From Thalassospira xianhensis MCCC 1A02616 (GTDB lineage Bacteria; Pseudomonadota; Alphaproteobacteria; Rhodospirillales; Thalassospiraceae): a stretch of 64,000 bases of DNA. Position 1 is the stretch's first letter. Each line of letters begins with the position of its first letter. The stretch lies in assembly GCF_003326475.1 (NCBI RefSeq), contig NZ_JPWA01000023.1:1-64000 (forward strand). Direction: 5' to 3'. The position numbers were made by a program, and so were the translations under genes. A model generated the notes under the pieces. It had not been told where the DNA came from and made no database searches. It saw nothing but the letters and a program-made list of their open reading frames with translations. Below are positions 59,754-64,000 of this stretch, one piece after another.

Positions 59754-61255
59754 CGTGCAATCGCCTCGATGATTTTGTCCTGCGTGATTTCGGCACCCGT
59801 AAGTTCGGAAACCTTTTGGCGGTCGCGCATCACCGCAACCCGGTCGGCAAAGGCAACGATTTCCTCAAGCTCGGATGACGCCACCAGCAGGGCCAGCCCC
59901 TCGTCACAAAGCTCCTTGATCAGCTTGATGATATCGGCATGCGCACCGACATCAATGCCGCGTGTAGGTTCGTCGAGAATAAGGAAAATCGGCTTGGACA
60001 CCAGCCAGCGCGCCAGAATAACCTTCTGCTGGTTACCACCGCTCAGTTGCCCGACGGGTTTTTCGCTGTCCGGTGTCGCAATCCCCAGCGCCTTGATCAT
60101 CTCATCGGCGGTTTTCTGCTGCTCGGCGCGTGCAATCGGGCGCAACCAGCCCCGCCGCCCCTGAAGGGCCAGCATGATGTTTTCGCGCACGCTCAGCTCG
60201 GCAACAATGCCATCCTGTTTGCGGTCCTCGGGGCAAAGCCCGAAACCCGACCGGATCGCATGGCGCGGGGATCGCAGCATCACCGGCTCCCCGTCAAGGA
60301 ACACAAGACCGCTATCGGCCTTTTTCGCCCCGAAAATAAGCTCCGAAAGCTCCGTCCGGCCCGACCCCAGAAGCCCGGCCAGCCCAACAATCTCGCCCCC
60401 CGAAAGGTCCAGCGTCACCGGTTCGAGAACCCGCTTCTTGCCCAGATTCTTGATCTGGATCTGACGGCCCTTGCCGGTGAAATTGCTTTCATCCTGATGG
60501 CGGTGTGAACTGACTTCGGCCAGTTCCCGGCCCAGCATGTGATTGATCAGGTCAATCTGTGCCAGTTCCTTGGTCACAAACGTACCGACAAGCCGCCCGT
60601 TGCGCAGGACCGTGATGCGGTCCGTAATCGCGTAAACCTGATCCAGGAAATGGGTGACGAACACAATACCAAGCCCCTTGGCACGCAGTTCGTTCATGAT
60701 GCGAAACAGGGTGCGGATTTCCTCGGCATCAAGGCTTGCGGTTGGTTCGTCAAGGATCAGAACCCGCGCATCAAGTGCCACCGCACGCGCAATCGCAACC
60801 AATTGCTGGATTGCCACCGAATAGGAACCCAGCGGCCGGTTGACATCAATATCAAGACCCAGCGTCTCAAGTGCGGCTTTGGCATCACTTTCGGTTTTCT
60901 TCCACGAAATAAACCCGAATTTCAACGTCTGGCGTTCCAGCATCAGGTTTTCGGCAACCGACAATGTCGGCACCAGGTTGACTTCCTGATAAACCGTCGA
61001 AATGCCAAGTGCCTGCGCATCGCCCGGATGATTTGGATGGATTTCCTGCCCGTCAAGCAGGACGGTTCCGGCATCGCGCGGATGAACCCCGGTAATCACC
61101 TTGATCAGCGTCGATTTCCCGGCACCGTTTTCACCCAAAAGCGCGTGAATTTCACCGGATCGCAAATCGAAATCGACATCCTGCAAGGCTTTGACGCCGG
61201 GAAAGAATTTTCCCGCCCCGCGTACTGACAGCACGGATTGCGTCTTCTCAGACAT
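59750..61255 (-). CDS. ytfR: Sugar ABC ATPase, two domains (YtfR-like)
   Basis: 501 residues from ATG 61255 (GGGAGAGG upstream; the frame opens 36 codons earlier). Two ABC domains in tandem: first Walker A LGENGAGKST, degenerate signature region YSVAIQQLVAIARAV and Walker B VLILDEPTASL; second with GLLGSGRTELSE, signature LSGGNQQKVILARWL and Walker B ILDEPTRGIDVG. This is the RbsA/XylG/YtfR organisation. It drives the two permeases. Confidence 0.93.
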   Translation of the reverse strand: MSEKTQSVLSVRGAGKFFPGVKALQDVDFDLRSGEIHALLGENGAGKSTLIKVITGVHPRDAGTVLLDGQEIHPNHPGDAQALGISTVYQEVNLVPTLSVAENLMLERQTLKFGFISWKKTESDAKAALETLGLDIDVNRPLGSYSVAIQQLVAIARAVALDARVLILDEPTASLDAEEIRTLFRIMNELRAKGLGIVFVTHFLDQVYAITDRITVLRNGRLVGTFVTKELAQIDLINHMLGRELAEVSSHRHQDESNFTGKGRQIQIKNLGKKRVLEPVTLDLSGGEIVGLAGLLGSGRTELSELIFGAKKADSGLVFLDGEPVMLRSPRHAIRSGFGLCPEDRKQDGIVAELSVRENIMLALQGRRGWLRPIARAEQQKTADEMIKALGIATPDSEKPVGQLSGGNQQKVILARWLVSKPIFLILDEPTRGIDVGAHADIIKLIKELCDEGLALLVASSELEEIVAFADRVAVMRDRQKVSELTGAEITQDKIIEAIAR

Positions 61256-61395
61256 GGATAGCCCCTCTCCCTTTATGTTCGCTGGCCTGATGTGGCCCCG
61301 GCATGCCTGCCCCATCTGGGACGAGATGCCGGATGTGGCCGAGCGCACCCCTGCCTCCGACAAGGATGCGCTCAGACATCACGCCAGTAGCGTCA

Positions 61396-61427
61396 CCCCA
61401 ACCGCACGGTAAGGCGCACGGTTGGGG
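61396..61427 (-). other. Intercistronic hairpin after the sugar-binding protein
   Basis: CCCCAACCG and CGGTTGGGG form a 9-bp stem around a 14-base loop. It probably protects the binding-protein message or reduces transcription of the ATPase gene. Confidence 0.6.
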
Positions 61428-61436
61428 ATAACGGCC

Positions 61437-62387
61437 TTACTTGCTGCGCATTTTGTATTCTTCGGCAGCGGTATCAGGCAGATAAAGCGGACCATTGGCT
61501 TTGATCCATTTCGGCACTTCCTTGCCTTCCTTGGCAGCAGCAATCGCGTCAAAGGAAGGTCCGCCAAGATGCGGGTTCAGCTCAATGGTAGCGTTGGTGT
61601 CGCCATCGGCCATCGCCTTGAAAATATCAGGAACCGCATCAATCGATACGATCAGGATGTCATCCCCCGGGTTCAGACCGGCTTCCTTGATCGCCTGCAC
61701 CGCACCGAGCGCCATGTCATCGTTATGGGCATAAACCGCACAGATGTTTTTGCCGCCATCTTCGGCTTTAAGGAAGCTTTCCATGACTTCCTTGCCGCCC
61801 GAACGGGTGAAATCACCCGACTGGGAACGGATGATGCTGATGCCCGGGAAGTTGCCGACAACGGACTCAAAACCTTCCTTGCGGTCATTGGCAGCCGACG
61901 AGCCAACAGTGCCCTGCAGCTCGACAACATCACAAACGCCGTTGGTTTCCGCCGCAAGCCATGCGGCTGCAAGCGCGCCTTCCACCACGAAGTCGGATGC
62001 AACCTTGGTCAGATACAGGCTTTCATCGGCCGCAACCCCACGGTCGACCAGAACGACGGGAATACCGGCATCCTTGGCTTCCTGAAGCACCTGATCCCAG
62101 CCGGTTTCAACAACCGGTGCCAGCAGAATGCCATCAACGCCCTGGGCAATGAAGGAACGGACTGCCTTGATCTGGTTTTCCTGTTTCTGTTGCGCATCCG
62201 AGAATTTCAGATCAATGCCGCGCTTTTCCGCTTCGGCCTTGATTGATTCCGTCTCGGACGTACGCCAGCCGCTTTCCGACCCGATCTGCGAGAAGCCGAT
62301 CATCATTTCGGCCTGTGCCGCAAAGGACAGACCAAGTGCAACACCAAGGGCCGCCGTCGAAACTGCAAGCTGCTTGAGACTTTTCAT
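61437..62387 (-). CDS. ytfQ: Sugar-binding periplasmic protein (YtfQ-like)
   Basis: 316 residues from ATG 62387 (GGGAGG upstream). Signal peptide LKQLAVSTAALGVALGLSFA, cut after QA. The mature part has the type I sugar-binding fold with the galactofuranose-binder pattern: GWRTSETESIKAEAEKRG, QGVDGILLAPVVETGWD and VYAHNDDMALGAVQAIKEAG. Furanose sugars such as galactofuranose or L-arabinofuranose are likely ligands, in line with AraD1 and the epimerase. It is first in the importer operon. Confidence 0.9.
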   Translation of the reverse strand: MKSLKQLAVSTAALGVALGLSFAAQAEMMIGFSQIGSESGWRTSETESIKAEAEKRGIDLKFSDAQQKQENQIKAVRSFIAQGVDGILLAPVVETGWDQVLQEAKDAGIPVVLVDRGVAADESLYLTKVASDFVVEGALAAAWLAAETNGVCDVVELQGTVGSSAANDRKEGFESVVGNFPGISIIRSQSGDFTRSGGKEVMESFLKAEDGGKNICAVYAHNDDMALGAVQAIKEAGLNPGDDILIVSIDAVPDIFKAMADGDTNATIELNPHLGGPSFDAIAAAKEGKEVPKWIKANGPLYLPDTAAEEYKMRSK

Positions 62388-62423
62388 TATTTCCTCCCTA
62401 AAGGCTGTTTTATTGCTAAAAGC

Positions 62424-62442
62424 CATATAGTAATACAATATG
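62424..62442. promoter_or_regulatory. Inverted repeat upstream of ytfQ
   Basis: CATAT-AGTAATACA-ATATG, 37 bp upstream of the ytfQ start. Its ATACAATA core is shared with 56214-56221 upstream of the sugar SDR; both could be GntR sites. Confidence 0.4.
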
Positions 62443-62565
62443 ATTTGAAGGAACTCAACGGCCTAAATGCGCCTCCCCACTTTCGCGTAGAAAGCGTGGT
62501 TGACAGCGGATGAAAAAACCGCAAAGTCTAAATAAAACAGCTATTTGCAGATAAAATGAGGCGAC

Positions 62566-63585
62566 ATGTCGAAAAACCCGACAGCAATCCCGATGAACCC
62601 GGCACCGGCAGGAACCCTGCAAATCAGGACCGCAAAAATGCGAATCCTGCTCTCCCCCTATGGGGCACGTATCCGGGCGCTTTGGCTGCGTAATGACGAC
62701 GGCACGGAAACCAATATCACTGTCGGCCTGCCCGATGATGATGCCTACGCCACTCATGACAGCTATATCGGCGCGGTCTGCGGGCGCTATGCCAACCGCA
62801 TTGCCAATTCGGCCTACATCGCCCCGAATGGTGACCGGGTGATACTGGCCGCCAATGAAGGCCCCACACACCTGCATGGCGGCATCACCGGCTTTGACCG
62901 GCACGACTGGTCGGTTACGCAAAACTCTGATCACAAAATCGCCTTCCACCTCGAAAGCCCGGATGGCGATCAGGGATATCCGGGGAATTTCGCGGCCACC
63001 GCGACCTATTCGATTGTCGCTGAAAATCGCCTGCGCCTTGAAATCACGGCAACCTGCGATCAGACCTGCCCGGTCAATATGACCAGCCACGCCTATTGGA
63101 ACCTGACAGGGCGGTTTGATAAATGCGCGGCCCTGCATATCCTGCAAATCAATGCCGATGCCTATCTTCCGATTGATGATCGCCTGATCCCGCTTTCAGG
63201 GCGCAAGGATGTGGCGGAAACCGGTTACGATTTCAGAAACCCCAAGGGAATTGCGCAAAACCTTCTGAATGCCGATCAGGGCTTTGATCACAATTTCTGC
63301 CTCAATGGCGCGCGCGGACCACTTAAACAGATCGCAACCCTCTCCGATCCCGATAGCGGCCGGACGATGAAACTTTTCTCGACCGAGGCCGGATTGCAAT
63401 TCTACCTATCGCAGCATTTCACCGATGCGATGAAAATACCCGACGGCAAAAGCCTCCACAAATCAGGCGGCATTGCCCTTGAACCCCAAACCTTTCCCGA
63501 CAGCCCCAACCGCCCAGATTTCCCGAGCCCGTGGCTCAATCCGGGCGAGACATATAAGCACGTGATCGAGTGGGAATTCTCGTGA
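62566..63585 (+). CDS. galM: Aldose 1-epimerase
   Basis: 339 residues of the GalM fold. The substrate-binding signature GAVCGRYANRIANS, the HxH-like THLHGGITGFDRHDW, and the His in NMTSHAYWNLTG are visible, as is the catalytic Glu region near FKSAGL-like end HKSGGIALEPQTFPD. It equilibrates the anomers of imported sugars before the SDR. It diverges from ytfQ with ~178 bp between starts. Confidence 0.9.
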   Translation: MSKNPTAIPMNPAPAGTLQIRTAKMRILLSPYGARIRALWLRNDDGTETNITVGLPDDDAYATHDSYIGAVCGRYANRIANSAYIAPNGDRVILAANEGPTHLHGGITGFDRHDWSVTQNSDHKIAFHLESPDGDQGYPGNFAATATYSIVAENRLRLEITATCDQTCPVNMTSHAYWNLTGRFDKCAALHILQINADAYLPIDDRLIPLSGRKDVAETGYDFRNPKGIAQNLLNADQGFDHNFCLNGARGPLKQIATLSDPDSGRTMKLFSTEAGLQFYLSQHFTDAMKIPDGKSLHKSGGIALEPQTFPDSPNRPDFPSPWLNPGETYKHVIEWEFS

Positions 63586-63757
63586 CGACGACAGTTCCCA
63601 TCTCCAGCTCATCGTCGAAAAAATGTCATCGAAAGTTGTATGACGCAGCGCAATAACGCGTTGGTGTAAAACAACTTTTGTGATACCTTATAGTCATTCC
63701 ATTTGAGAAACCCATCTGGAGGCACACCTCGCGGAATGTCCGCAGGGTGATCGTTGC

Positions 63758-64000
63758 GTGGAAGAAGAGCTTTCATTCGGCCCCTTCACGATTTTGCCTA
63801 CCCGGCGCGCTCTTTTGCGTGATGGCAAAACCGTGCCCGTCGGCAGCAGAGCCATGGATATCCTGCTTTATCTGGTTTCGCACGCTGGTGAATTGCGCAC
63901 CAATGCCGATATCGTCAAACATGTCTGGCCCGACACCTTTGTCGAAGAAGCCAATCTGCGGGTGCATATATCCGCCCTGCGCAGGGCACTGGAAGATACC
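63758..64000 (+). CDS. Winged-helix transcriptional regulator (3' end beyond window)
   Basis: 81 residues from GTG 63758 to the end of the window; the frame stays open. The start VEEELSFGPFTILPTRRALL is typical of Trans_reg_C domains of CadC/adenylate-cyclase-type regulators, followed by the winged helix with VGSRAMDILLYLVSHAGELR and HVWPDTFVEEANLRVHISAL. AGGGTGA stands eight bases before the GTG. Such domains usually continue into an ATPase, TPR or adenylate cyclase module; that part is not visible. Confidence 0.75.
   Translation, partial: MEEELSFGPFTILPTRRALLRDGKTVPVGSRAMDILLYLVSHAGELRTNADIVKHVWPDTFVEEANLRVHISALRRALEDT

Overview
The window reads as chromosome of a marine or free-living alphaproteobacterium of the Thalassospira type (order Rhodospirillales). 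This is inferred from about 57% G+C by eye, the style of the proteins, PcaQ-type control of protocatechuate genes, alphaproteobacterial small families (DUF3126, DUF3309, PAS_5) and many periplasmic-binding-protein transporters. No rRNA, tRNA, CRISPR array or transposase was recognised.

Layout. 1-4.3 kb: the end of a RimK-like ATP-grasp ligase facing a GNAT/C39-like peptidase fusion, a small sulfur-handling pair (TIGR01244 and a YgaP-like membrane protein), then tenA with a GNAT gene. 4.3-15.7 kb: a complete protocatechuate branch of the beta-ketoadipate pathway (pcaD-C-H-G, pcaI-J-F, pcaB) divergent from pcaQ, followed by a DctP-Q-M TRAP transporter. The same bipartite element, GGTTATG-N24-CATAAC(C/T), lies before pcaD/pcaQ and before the TRAP genes, so the transporter probably belongs to the pca regulon. 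An AraC gene follows, and pobA at 31.5 kb makes protocatechuate from 4-hydroxybenzoate. 16.7-20 kb: a host-attachment-family protein and a nitrate/taurine-type ABC importer.

20.3-23.8 kb is the most unusual stretch. A core flavoprotein gene loses its last codons at the edge of an A+T-rich island. The island has two cassettes in tandem, each starting with the flavoprotein 3' end and finishing with a small Cys/His-rich secreted-peptide gene. One carries an HNH-like protein, the other a stand-alone RES-domain protein. The internal copies of both flanks are decayed.

24-34 kb: an MFS/MarR/siderophore-interacting-protein operon with two tandem palindromes over its likely promoter, ExoD, several small conserved proteins, a GST, hpt, a DUF883/membrane-protein pair, pobA and a solute-binding protein. 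34-39.3 kb: glucosylglycerate metabolism (phosphatase, GT81 synthase and a GH13_18 phosphorylase) enclosing two paralogous PAS_5 genes. 39.4-46.6 kb: regulator-plus-target modules (LysR/membrane protein, IclR/TPP enzyme, AraC/MFS). 46.8-49 kb: an envelope and ribosome stress group (PRC-barrel, DUF3309, SYLF, HPF). 49-52.7 kb: an AraC-controlled SDR/VOC/saccharopine-dehydrogenase-like operon. 54-63.6 kb: a sugar module with AraD1, a sugar SDR, a GntR regulator, a ytfQRT-yjfF-type importer and an aldose epimerase. The window ends inside a winged-helix regulator.

Together the genes suit an opportunist that lives on aromatic acids and pentose or galactofuranose-type sugars in salty water. Regulator targets, transporter substrates and the island's function are inferences from position and sequence pattern; no database search was possible.
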